This document shows, one piece after another, positions 6,071 through 11,567 of a DNA stretch of 15,632 nt. The DNA is from Candidatus Uhrbacteria bacterium (GTDB taxonomy: Bacteria > Patescibacteriota > Patescibacteriia > JACQRZ01). Both the position numbers and the translations under genes were made by a program. How positions within the stretch are numbered: position 1 is the first letter of the stretch; every line of letters starts with the position of its first letter. The stretch lies in the NCBI GenBank assembly GCA_016206235.1, contig JACQRZ010000034.1:1-15632 (forward strand), read 5' to 3'. The notes below the pieces were generated by a model that saw only the letters and a list, made by a program, of their open reading frames with translations, was not told where the DNA came from and did no database searches.

Positions 6071-6107
6071 TCCGTCCGATCTTACGATCGCGACGGATTT
6101 GTTTTTT
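6071..6107 (+). terminator. Intrinsic terminator between convergent genes
   Basis: TCCGTC-c-GATC pairs with GATC-gc-GACGGA (6071-6097), followed by TTTGTTTTTT. The T tract overlaps the stop codon of the convergent TrmB-like gene. Confidence 0.85.
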
Positions 6108-6846
6108 ATGCTGGCGTACTTATGTTCCACAGTGCCTCAAAAAGATTTTCCATGGTCATGCGATATTCTTTACTCTCGATAACCATACCAAAATTCTCTT
6201 TTGCAGTAGAGATAAGTGATACCTTGTCATCGTAGATATACGTTGTCATTGCAAAGACCATGTGCGACGGAGCATAGTGGAGTGTGCGCCGATGCTGATT
6301 GCTCGTTGGCCAATCTTCTTGTCGAACTTCTTTCGGTTTTGAACGAATGACGCGTAGTTCATATCCAAGATGCACTCTACGTTCAACATAGGAATCCATA
6401 AAATGTTTGCCAGGACTCGTATAGAGATCGCTCATCGATAAGATTCCTCGCAGGAGCTTATTTTTGGCCGTGAGCGTATCATTGAAAACTGTTTTTACTC
6501 CTTCAATGCCCTCATAGAATCGAATGTGAGGCTTCACGTTCGAGCTATTAAAGAGAGCAGACAGCTCAGGCAAAAGATTTTGTATAATTTTTCCTTTATC
6601 TTCGAGTTGACTTTTTAATTTTTGCGGATGTTCGGCAGTGAATATTTTGACACCCCGCTTATTAAAATGACTTACAAGTCCTTCTTCGGACAGCTTTGCA
6701 AGCAGGTCATAGACCGTTGGACGGGGAAGTTTTGTCTTTTTGCTGATCTCATGTGCCTTGGCAAAACCAAGTTCAAGAAGAGCAAGATATACTCGCGATT
6801 TTTTTTCATCAAAGCCCAGTTGCTTTAAGTCACTTGTAATATTCAT
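6106..6846 (-). CDS. TrmB-like transcriptional regulator (second copy)
   Basis: This 246-residue protein has the same plan as the one at 1611-2357: an N-terminal winged helix (about 4-72, with LGFDEKKSRVYLALLELG and recognition region KLPRPTVYDLLAKL), a short coiled-coil (about 75-100) and an effector-like C-terminal domain containing the shared RFYEGIEGVKT segment (about 108-118). The two share motifs but differ widely, so they are paralogues rather than a recent duplication. It has a good promoter (6895-6923) and a perfect palindrome at the expected start site, suggesting autoregulation. The divergently transcribed neighbour (7001-7669) is the most likely additional target by position; ligand unknown. 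No Shine-Dalgarno sequence before the ATG. Confidence 0.85.
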   Translation of the reverse strand: MNITSDLKQLGFDEKKSRVYLALLELGFAKAHEISKKTKLPRPTVYDLLAKLSEEGLVSHFNKRGVKIFTAEHPQKLKSQLEDKGKIIQNLLPELSALFNSSNVKPHIRFYEGIEGVKTVFNDTLTAKNKLLRGILSMSDLYTSPGKHFMDSYVERRVHLGYELRVIRSKPKEVRQEDWPTSNQHRRTLHYAPSHMVFAMTTYIYDDKVSLISTAKENFGMVIESKEYRMTMENLFEALWNISTPA

Positions 6847-6869
6847 AAATGTCGGATTTTTTCGACTAC

Positions 6870-6887
6870 AAAATAGAGCTCTATTTT
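6870..6887. promoter_or_regulatory. Perfect 18-bp palindrome, probable operator
   Basis: AAAATAGAGCTCTATTTT lies directly downstream of the TrmB-like gene's -10 box and covers its predicted start site (about 6888), where a bound dimer would block transcription. No copy of it occurs elsewhere in the window as far as I can see. Confidence 0.65.
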
Positions 6888-6894
6888 CATTATA

Positions 6895-6923
6895 AATATA
6901 GCATACTTTTACTATTCATGCAA
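6895..6923 (-). promoter_or_regulatory. Promoter of the second TrmB-like gene
   Basis: TTGCAT (6923-6918), a 17-nt spacer and TATATT (6900-6895) on the minus strand; start near 6888. Confidence 0.7.
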
Positions 6924-6940
6924 GAGTATGACGAAAATGA

Positions 6941-6968
6941 ATGACTATTAATTATTTGTACGTATACT
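6941..6968 (+). promoter_or_regulatory. Promoter of the heme-oxygenase-fold candidate gene
   Basis: TATACT at 6963-6968 with a weak -35 (ATGACT, 6941-6946, spacer 16). Start near 6975, giving a ~25-nt leader with GAAAGGAG before the ATG at 7001. The two divergent promoters are only about 20 bp apart. Confidence 0.6.
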
Positions 6969-7000
6969 ACAGGCAACCATGGTAGAGAAAGGAGCTAAAA

Positions 7001-7669
7001 ATGTGGAGTACGTACGACGCGTATGAAAATGAGCTTGTAGCGGCGTATAAAAAGCTTCCAGTATGGGAGCATATCTCCTCGTTCGATAATGCATTATTTA
7101 TTAACGTCCTTTTGCAGTTGGGAGAGATCGGAACGATCTTTCTTGATTGGCTAAAAACGGCTGAGATCAACGTGCGGAGCGAACGCTGCAAGCGCGCTCT
7201 GCGAGCAATTGCGCAAATGGAGCAGCCTGTCGGTGCCCCGACGCACCAAGAGGATCGCATTGCCGATCTTCGACTGATAGGCGTGTCCGATGCGGTATTT
7301 TGTCAATCCAAGCCGTCCGATGTTACGCGCGACGTGGTGCGTAGTATCTTCGAGAGAGTTTCGGACACACACGAGGATATTTCCATCCTCGTAACAGTCA
7401 GAATGTTCGGCGAAGTTCTCGCTGGCGAGAATTTTGCGCGACTCTGGCCAGAGCTCGAGAGGCGTTTCGGTTTGGCCGAGGCGACTTCAAGATTTTACTG
7501 GCCGCATTACATCCATGACAGCAAGGGCGATGGAAGCACGGGCCATGTGGCCGTGTTCAACCACGCCCTTCAAGAAATGCTTGCGAACGCAGAGAGGCTG
7601 CGTTTGGCAAAAGAAGCCGCGCACGAGGCGTGGCTCCTTCGCAAGCAGCTCATAGAACAATTTAGGTGA
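7001..7669 (+). CDS. Putative heme-oxygenase-fold (HDO/TENA-like) diiron protein
   Basis: No family signature is unmistakable in this 222-residue all-helical protein, but the order of residues recalls heme-oxygenase-like diiron oxidases/oxygenases (relatives of CADD, UndA, SznF and the TENA/PqqC fold). A helix has E74 followed by GAPTH82 and then ADLRLIGVSD. The next long helix has E138 in MFGEVLAGENFARLWPEL. A later helix has H169-x3-D173 with H182, after FYWPHYIHD. These could supply the usual Glu, His, Glu and His/Asp/His iron ligands, although the last spacing (D173 to H182) is longer than the common DxxH. GAAAGGAG precedes the ATG. It is divergent from a TrmB-like regulator and ends at its own terminator. 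Substrate unknown; fold assignment is tentative. Confidence 0.5.
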   Translation: MWSTYDAYENELVAAYKKLPVWEHISSFDNALFINVLLQLGEIGTIFLDWLKTAEINVRSERCKRALRAIAQMEQPVGAPTHQEDRIADLRLIGVSDAVFCQSKPSDVTRDVVRSIFERVSDTHEDISILVTVRMFGEVLAGENFARLWPELERRFGLAEATSRFYWPHYIHDSKGDGSTGHVAVFNHALQEMLANAERLRLAKEAAHEAWLLRKQLIEQFR

Positions 7670-7676
7670 TATAACT

Positions 7677-7703
7677 GAGGTCTTCATGGAAGACCTCTTC
7701 TTT
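7677..7703 (+). terminator. Intrinsic terminator after the heme-oxygenase-fold candidate
   Basis: A 9-bp perfect stem GAGGTCTTC / GAAGACCTC with an ATG loop (7677-7697) is followed by an interrupted T-rich stretch (TTCTTTATTT). It lies against the convergent NUDIX gene. Confidence 0.75.
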
Positions 7704-8214
7704 ATTTCTTTGATGCTTGAATTTTTTTAACCCAGGCGTCGAGCATGTCCTGGCCGTTTTTGAATGCGATAGGTTGTGGCAGTTCGTTGGAATTGAACCA
7801 GCCAAGTTCTGCGATATCGTCGCCGGGTTTTGGTTCGCCCGCGCTAATACTTGCGATGTAGCAAATATTTAAGGTAACGTCGCCAGTTCGTTCGTAGTCG
7901 TAGGTGTCCATAAACATTCCCAGCAGCGATTCAATCTCGATGTCATATCCGGTCTCCTCCCTTGCTTCGCGCTTGGCGCCATCTTCCGGGTGTTCGCCTA
8001 AATTGAGAAATCCGCCAATCACATCCCACACGCCTTTTTGCGGTTCATGCCCGCGCTTGCCGAGCAGCACCTTGCCGTTGTGTATAAGAAGAATACTTGC
8101 CGTTGGTTTTGAATTTCGAAAAAGAGCGAAGTTGCATGCAGAACAGAAGAACGCCTCATCGCTCGTTTGCTCTGCATACGCAGAGCCGCATCTCGGACAG
8201 TAGAGGTAAAACAT
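7702..8214 (-). CDS. NUDIX hydrolase with N-terminal zinc ribbon
   Basis: The 170-residue protein starts with a zinc ribbon (C6xxC9 and C24xxC27). A NUDIX domain follows (about 36-165) with a complete NUDIX box: G68-x5-E74-x7-R82-E83-x-x-E86-E87-x-G89. Such enzymes hydrolyse nucleoside diphosphates linked to another moiety, using divalent metal bound by the box glutamates. The ribbon plus NUDIX order recalls NudC-type NADH pyrophosphatases, but the protein is shorter and I do not see the SQPWPFPxS NADH-specificity segment. The substrate is therefore open (ADP-ribose, NADH, RNA cap-like ends or oxidised nucleotides). It converges with the upstream plus-strand gene. A -35-like TTTACT (8247-8242) lies upstream, but the spacing to a -10 is poor. 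Confidence 0.88.
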   Translation of the reverse strand: MFYLYCPRCGSAYAEQTSDEAFFCSACNFALFRNSKPTASILLIHNGKVLLGKRGHEPQKGVWDVIGGFLNLGEHPEDGAKREAREETGYDIEIESLLGMFMDTYDYERTGDVTLNICYIASISAGEPKPGDDIAELGWFNSNELPQPIAFKNGQDMLDAWVKKIQASKK

Positions 8215-8311
8215 ATATCTTAACGTATATAAAAAAGAATAAAAAGTAAATTATGTCGGCGAAGACGCTATAATGCACACACTTTCTCTACAAGAATTCA
8301 AGCATTTTATC

Positions 8312-8320
8312 TGTTATACT
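8312..8320 (+). promoter_or_regulatory. Extended -10 promoter of the lipoprotein gene
   Basis: TGTTATACT is an extended -10 (TGn plus TATACT, 8315-8320) without a recognisable -35. A second possible -10, TATAAT, lies at 8269-8274. The expected start near 8327 leaves a ~25-nt leader with AAGAGGAGG before the ATG at 8353. Confidence 0.55.
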
Positions 8321-8352
8321 AATAAGAGACTTTTCCAAGAGGAGGATGCAAG

Positions 8353-8760
8353 ATGAGATGGAGTGCATGTGCGCTTGTTTTTTGTATCGGATGCTCTTCC
8401 ATTAACGTGGCTATTCCAATACCGAGTTTCGAATCAAGTAATCACCAGCCATCTCCAAGTCCTTCGATGCAGCCAACAGCGCAACCATCGCCATCGCCGT
8501 CTTTTGGACGCGTGCTTGAACCAGAAGACTTCGAACAAATCGATAGATTGTTTTATGCTACGTTTAACACCGCGTGTTCGCGCGTGACAGAAGTGGAATG
8601 TAGCGAGTCATCGACAGCCGTGAAAGCAGTTTGTACGTGTGAGATTACAACTGATCCGCCTGTGTGCGGACTGTCAGGGGAACGTACTCGCGTATTCCGT
8701 ACAGCAGATTTTGTGAAACATGCTAGCGGTTGGCACATGTCTCTTCGCCCGCCAGATTAA
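8353..8760 (+). CDS. Small secreted lipoprotein, function unknown
   Basis: The 135-residue product begins with a short signal peptide ending in a lipobox-like FCIGC, so Cys14 is the likely lipidated residue; the -3 position is Cys rather than Leu, which is atypical. A Pro/Ser/Gln-rich flexible spacer follows (about 31-52), then a compact domain of about 80 residues (LEPEDFEQIDRLFYATF onward) with cysteines at about 74, 83, 93, 95 and 104, which could form disulfides outside the cell. I do not recognise the domain. Strong AAGAGGAGG upstream supports the ATG at 8353. It ends with two successive terminators and has no operon partner. Confidence 0.72.
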   Translation: MRWSACALVFCIGCSSINVAIPIPSFESSNHQPSPSPSMQPTAQPSPSPSFGRVLEPEDFEQIDRLFYATFNTACSRVTEVECSESSTAVKAVCTCEITTDPPVCGLSGERTRVFRTADFVKHASGWHMSLRPPD

Positions 8761-8780
8761 CTCTCGGCCGGGCTTTTTTT
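8747..8780 (+). terminator. Intrinsic terminator overlapping the lipoprotein stop codon
   Basis: GCCCGCC (8747-8753) pairs with GG-c-CGGGC (8766-8773), followed by seven Ts. The stem's left arm lies in the last codons of the gene. Confidence 0.7.
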
Positions 8781-8783
8781 CAA

Positions 8784-8819
8784 AAGAAAAAACAAGGAGT
8801 GAGTTCCTTGTTTTTTCTT
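8784..8819. terminator. Bidirectional terminator for the lipoprotein gene and tRNA-His
   Basis: A 15-bp stem, AAGAAAAAACAAGGA / TCCTTGTTTTTTCTT, with a 6-nt loop. The central CAAGGA/TCCTTG part is flanked by A and T runs on both strands. On the minus strand it begins at the tRNA-His CCA end. Confidence 0.82.
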
Positions 8820-8894
8820 GGGGTGAGATACGAGATTCGAACTCGTCCTGAGAGTTCCACAAACTCTCGTGCGAACCACTACACTAATCTCACC
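8819..8894 (-). tRNA. tRNA-His (GUG), with encoded G-1 and CCA
   Basis: All arms fold: acceptor GTGAGAT/ATCTCAC (8893-8887 with 8829-8823), D stem GTGT/GCAC, anticodon stem AGAGT/ACTCT around TTGTGGA (anticodon GTG), and T arm ACGAG/CTCGT with loop TTCGAAT. The extra 5' G (8894) opposite C73 is the identity element of bacterial tRNA-His. CCA is encoded (8821-8819). Its 5' end lies only 5 nt after the stop codon of a homing-endonuclease reading frame, and I see no promoter between, so it may depend on an upstream start. Confidence 0.96.
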
Positions 8895-8899
8895 ATACA

Positions 8900-9345
8900 T
8901 TAATTTACTTTCGTCAACCTTCGGGCATAACCGAAGTCAATACCAAGCTGTTTCCCAATTGTCCTGTATGTTGCACCCTGGCGTCGCATTTCCTTAGCCA
9001 GCTCAATATTGGTTTTTCTTTTATTTCTTTTTTGTTTTTGTCTTCCAACAATTTTTTCAAGCTCACTCAAAGCTTTCGTTACCGGGTATTTTTTTACCAC
9101 CAATGATTCACGTATATGTACTAGAAAGAATAATACGTCCTCTTGTTTCGCGACGTAATAGACCCATGCCTCCTTCCAATGGTCCTTTCGTTTCTTTACT
9201 TTGAAGAAGTATCCAATACCCGTAAACTTTTTTATTTCTTCAAAGACCCTTTATGGGTCTGAGCTATAGTAATGCGATACCTATTCCCATCATGAACTAT
9301 TGATCCTTCACCATCGAAGAAACCAGCAATATATTCCCACGTCAT
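8900..9345 (-). pseudogene. LAGLIDADG homing endonuclease, frameshifted
   Basis: From ATG 9345 the minus strand reads MTWEYIAGFFDGEGSIV, an unmistakable LAGLIDADG helix with catalytic D11. This frame stops at 9232-9234 after 37 codons. The family pattern continues in another frame from about 9247 (VFEEIKKFTGIGYFFKVKK, then KDHWKEAWVYYVAKQEDVLFFL) down to the stop at 8900. One missing base near AAAGGGTC (about 9246-9254) explains the break. The joined product would be about 148 residues with a single LAGLIDADG motif, as in homodimeric intron or free-standing endonucleases. It ends in an added helix-turn-helix (about residues 112-147: ELAKEMRRQGATYRTIGKQLG). A decayed gene is most likely; a sequencing error or programmed frameshift cannot be excluded. 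It abuts tRNA-His. Confidence 0.85.
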
Positions 9346-9411
9346 ATAGGGGATTACATCACGTGTGGTTGCTTATGAAAAGTACAATTTCTTTTATAGC
9401 CACACTGACAT

Positions 9412-9756
9412 TTATTTTTGGGCGATGAGCCAAATACCGGCAATAAGAACGAGGATACCAAAAAAATTCGTGAGAGTCAATGGTTCTTTAAGTACAAAAT
9501 ACGAGATGACAAGCACTGCCAAGAAGGTAAGGCTCGACAACAGGGGAACAGCAATGCCCAAGCTCATACGTTGAAGTGTAAGCGTATAAAAAGGAAAGCT
9601 GCTTATCATGACAAGTACCCCTATGATGAGCATTGGATTTGAAAGAATCTTTCCAATGTCGAGTGTTGACGGCAGCGCACGCGTGCCAATTTTGAGAAGC
9701 ACGTTGCCAAGCGCTCCAGTGAGCACGGCGATGGCTAGGATGAGAGTGGTCAGCAT
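9412..9756 (-). CDS. Four-helix EamA/SMR-like membrane transporter
   Basis: The 114-residue protein has four hydrophobic helices (about 2-22, 37-58, 63-86 and 93-112), the size and layout of small multidrug resistance proteins and half-EamA transporters of the drug/metabolite superfamily. The central GIAVPLLSSLTFLAVLVISYFVLKEPLT matches the conserved EamA/SMR segment ending in a KEPLT-like motif before the last helix. Such proteins work as dimers; the substrate (lipid-linked sugar, polyamine or drug) cannot be told, and the membrane Glu of EmrE near the N-terminus is not seen, which argues against EmrE-type proton antiport. TATACT lies only 4 nt before the ATG (9766-9761), so a leaderless transcript is possible; the AGG just before the ATG is a poor ribosome site. 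Confidence 0.82.
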   Translation of the reverse strand: MLTTLILAIAVLTGALGNVLLKIGTRALPSTLDIGKILSNPMLIIGVLVMISSFPFYTLTLQRMSLGIAVPLLSSLTFLAVLVISYFVLKEPLTLTNFFGILVLIAGIWLIAQK

Positions 9757-9767
9757 ACCTAGTATAT

Positions 9768-9889
9768 CAACATTCAGTATGTTCTACGATCATTTGTGCC
9801 GTATACGATACTGATGATGTTGCATTAATAATAATTATTTTTTACCCAGCGTATATTCGACGAACATATAGCACAAATGCTGAATGTTG
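9768..9889. repeat. Compound inverted-repeat region between two minus-strand genes
   Basis: Three pairs of exact inverted repeats are spread over ~120 bp: CAACATTCAG (9768-9777) with CTGAATGTTG (9880-9889), ATGTTC (9779-9784) with GAACAT (9862-9867), and CATTTGTGC (9791-9799) with GCACAAATG (9871-9879). The last two pairs are permuted, so all three cannot form one simple stem. A CCCAG/CTGGG pair (9845-9849 with 9895-9899) encloses the right side. No terminator-like T run is obvious. Function unknown. Confidence 0.55.
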
Positions 9890-9903
9890 TATTACTGGGC
9901 ATA

Positions 9904-10335
9904 TTATATCTGATGGATAATTGATGTAAAAAAATCTTTGTCACACGGATGAGTTAAGAGTTCAGCCACATGTTCTTTTGAAACCCATCGCGCATTCGTA
10001 ATTTCGTTATCTGGATCGTTTGGTTTGATGTCTTTTTGGTTTGTTGAAAAAAGATAGAAATAGTACGTGTTTAAGCAGTAGGTCGGATCATTCGGATCAC
10101 AGTTTTTGTTCAAACTCTTGCGTTCGAACGACGGCAATTTTTTAAGCATGCAAAGATCGGTGATCCCTGTCTCTTCATGTATTTCGCGAATTGCAGCCAT
10201 GAAGATATCTTCACCGTTTTCAACCTTGCCCTTAGGGAATGACCACGAATTGTGATTTTGTTCAATCATCAAGACTTCTCCATCCGGTTTTACAATTACG
10301 CCACCTGCGACTAGTTTGTTTTGCATATGTTTCAT
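9904..10335 (-). CDS. NUDIX hydrolase, directly downstream of tRNA-Arg
   Basis: The 143-residue NUDIX protein has a complete box: G36-x5-E42-x7-R50-E51-x-x-E54-E55-x-G57, preceded by the common SWSFPKGKVENGE, a pattern seen in MutT/Ap4A-hydrolase-like enzymes. It probably hydrolyses a nucleoside diphosphate derivative; Ap4A or a similar dinucleotide is only a guess from the PKGK context. A longer frame begins at GTG 10344 inside the tRNA and is rejected. ATG 10335 follows the tRNA discriminator base directly; ATG 10326 (MQNKLVAGG) is the alternative. There is no normal Shine-Dalgarno spacing for 10335, so after tRNA 3' processing the mRNA would be leaderless. It likely belongs to a unit with the recombinase and tRNA. 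Confidence 0.88.
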   Translation of the reverse strand: MKHMQNKLVAGGVIVKPDGEVLMIEQNHNSWSFPKGKVENGEDIFMAAIREIHEETGITDLCMLKKLPSFERKSLNKNCDPNDPTYCLNTYYFYLFSTNQKDIKPNDPDNEITNARWVSKEHVAELLTHPCDKDFFTSIIHQI

Positions 10336-10408
10336 TGCGCCCACCAGGGATCGAACCTGGAGTCCTCAGCTTAGAAGGCTGATGCTTTATCCATTAAGCT
10401 ATGGGCGC
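10336..10408 (-). tRNA. tRNA-Arg (UCU), CCA not encoded
   Basis: 73 nt with acceptor GCGCCCA/TGGGCGC, D arm GCTTAATGGATAAAGC, anticodon stem TCAGC/GCTGA around CTTCTAA (anticodon TCT), T arm CCAGG/CCTGG with loop TTCGATC, and discriminator A73. The bases after A73 are ATG (the NUDIX start), not CCA, unlike tRNA-His in the same window; CCA must be added by the nucleotidyltransferase. Confidence 0.96.
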
Positions 10409-10457
10409 ATAGCTTCAATTCTATAGCTTACATTTTTCTAGTCGCTAGGTCAACGTT

Positions 10458-11399
10458 CTACTGTTTTCGTCGTTTGCCGTGGAAGGCCTTGTGCACGTCG
10501 TGAAGTTGTTGATTGGTGATATGAGTGTAGATCTGCGTTGTTGTAATGCTTGCATGGCCAAGAAGCGACTGAACCGATCGGATATCGGCACCATTCATCA
10601 AAAGATCGGTTGCATATGAATGCCGTAAGGTATGCGGACTAATTTTTTTTGTCATACCTGCCATTTTTGCATACCGTTGAACAAGTCGCTGGATGCTGCG
10701 AGGGGTAAGATAGAGGTTTTTGTCATCAATATTTTTGCTGTGAGGATTAAATGCTCGATCGTGTCTCAAGAAAAGAGGATCGAACGCGTCTTTGCGTGCT
10801 TCCAGATAGTTTTTTATTTTTTCTTTTGCTCGTTGCGAAAGAAATACGATGCGATACTTATCGCCTTTTCCGCGTACCGTGAACTCGTCTTTTTTGAGAT
10901 TGATATTCTCGCGTGTAAGTGCAGCGAGTTCGGAAACGCGCAAACCAGTTGAAAAAAGCACTTCCAAAATAGCGCAATCACGTTTTTTTATAATGCCGGG
11001 ATTGCCAGATTGATCTGGCATCTGCAATAGTCGTTCGAGATCATCGCCTTCTAGAAAGGCGACCGAGCGCTCCGGCATTTTACCAAGCTCAATTTTTTCC
11101 GGAGCAAGCGTTTTGATATCGCGTTTTGCCAGATATTTTAAAAACGAGCGCAGCGCGATGAGGTGATAGTTTTGAGTATTTTTCTTCAGTGGCTTGTCGC
11201 CATGCAAACGGTTGAGCCACAGGCGATAGGCGCGCACGCTATCCAGCGTTATGTGGTTAACGCGGCTGATATTGTTACTTTCCGCCCACTCTCGAAATCG
11301 GCCTAAGTAAAAGCCATAATTTTCAAGCGTATTGAGCGACCGATTTTTTTCAATCTCGATATGTTCAAGAAAGTCACTAATGAGTTTTTTGAGCTCCAT
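10458..11399 (-). CDS. xerC/xerD-like: Xer-type tyrosine recombinase
   Basis: The 313-residue protein has an N-terminal SAM-like core-binding domain (about 3-97) and a C-terminal catalytic domain with all six signature positions: R154 in STGLRVSEL, K178 in RGKGDKYR, H256 and R259 in SPHTLRHSYA, H282 in GHASI, and nucleophile Y291 in IYTHI. Numbering is from ATG 11399; a TTG 4 codons upstream is in frame but less likely. Xer recombinases resolve chromosome dimers at dif. With no integrase neighbours or attachment sites visible, and in a housekeeping context next to rpsO, this looks like the chromosomal Xer rather than a phage integrase. C and D cannot be separated by eye. Its promoter overlaps that of rpsO head to head; tRNA-Arg follows 49 nt after its stop. 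Confidence 0.92.
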   Translation of the reverse strand: MELKKLISDFLEHIEIEKNRSLNTLENYGFYLGRFREWAESNNISRVNHITLDSVRAYRLWLNRLHGDKPLKKNTQNYHLIALRSFLKYLAKRDIKTLAPEKIELGKMPERSVAFLEGDDLERLLQMPDQSGNPGIIKKRDCAILEVLFSTGLRVSELAALTRENINLKKDEFTVRGKGDKYRIVFLSQRAKEKIKNYLEARKDAFDPLFLRHDRAFNPHSKNIDDKNLYLTPRSIQRLVQRYAKMAGMTKKISPHTLRHSYATDLLMNGADIRSVQSLLGHASITTTQIYTHITNQQLHDVHKAFHGKRRKQ

Positions 11400-11403
11400 A
11401 GTA

Positions 11404-11433
11404 TGTTGCAAGTTTCACGTTTCAAGTTTCAAG
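11404..11433. repeat. Short GTTTCAA-type phrase repeats before the recombinase gene
   Basis: Reading plus strand: GCAAGTTTCACGTTTCAAGTTTCAAG, that is, three imperfect copies of (A)AGTTTCA(A) in the recombinase gene's untranslated leader. It resembles the phrase repeats in other gaps of this window. Confidence 0.6.
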
Positions 11434-11437
11434 AATT

Positions 11438-11466
11438 ATTTTACGACACTTCAGGAAGATTGACAA
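11438..11466 (-). promoter_or_regulatory. Promoter of the Xer recombinase gene
   Basis: TTGTCA (11466-11461), a 17-nt spacer and TAAAAT (11443-11438) on the minus strand; start near 11431. The -35 occupies the same bases as the divergent rpsO -35. Confidence 0.65.
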
Positions 11467-11488
11467 AATGGCTAAAATAGAGTATACT
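11460..11488 (+). promoter_or_regulatory. Promoter of the rpsO-NYN-pnp unit
   Basis: Perfect TTGACA (11460-11465), a 17-nt spacer and TATACT (11483-11488); start near 11495, giving a ~73-nt leader. Confidence 0.9.
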
Positions 11489-11494
11489 TTCTTT

Positions 11495-11567
11495 ATTATA
11501 TATAAGCGCCTATTCTATGGATAGCCAATGGCAGCGGCTACCTATGGAGTACGGCTAGGAGAATAGT
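11495..11567 (+). promoter_or_regulatory. Structured rpsO leader, probable S15 autoregulatory site
   Basis: CUAUUCU (11510-11516) is complementary to AGAAUAG (11560-11566), which overlaps the Shine-Dalgarno AGGAG (11557-11561) just before the ATG. Inside, GG-a-UAGCC (11519-11526) pairs with GGCUACC (11536-11542). A second GGCUAG (11553-11558) could compete for the same UAGCC. S15 represses its own translation through leader folds in several bacteria; this fits, but the sequence differs from the models I know. Confidence 0.55.

Noticed and set aside
9363..9405. GTGTGG/CCACAC inverted repeat between the endonuclease and the transporter gene as an element boundary
   Set aside because: The arms are only 6 bp around a large AT-rich loop, with no matching sequence at the tRNA side; it may be a weak terminator but evidence is thin.
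10336..10344. GTG start of the second NUDIX gene inside tRNA-Arg
   Set aside because: It would put the first three codons in the tRNA; the ATG at 10335 or 10326 gives a normal NUDIX N-terminus.
10458..11399. Tyrosine recombinase as an integrase of a mobile element ending at tRNA-Arg
   Set aside because: The recombinase lies next to a tRNA, a classic integration site. But there is no duplicated tRNA 3' end, no cargo or excisionase, the tRNA is followed by a normal NUDIX gene, and the recombinase faces housekeeping genes.
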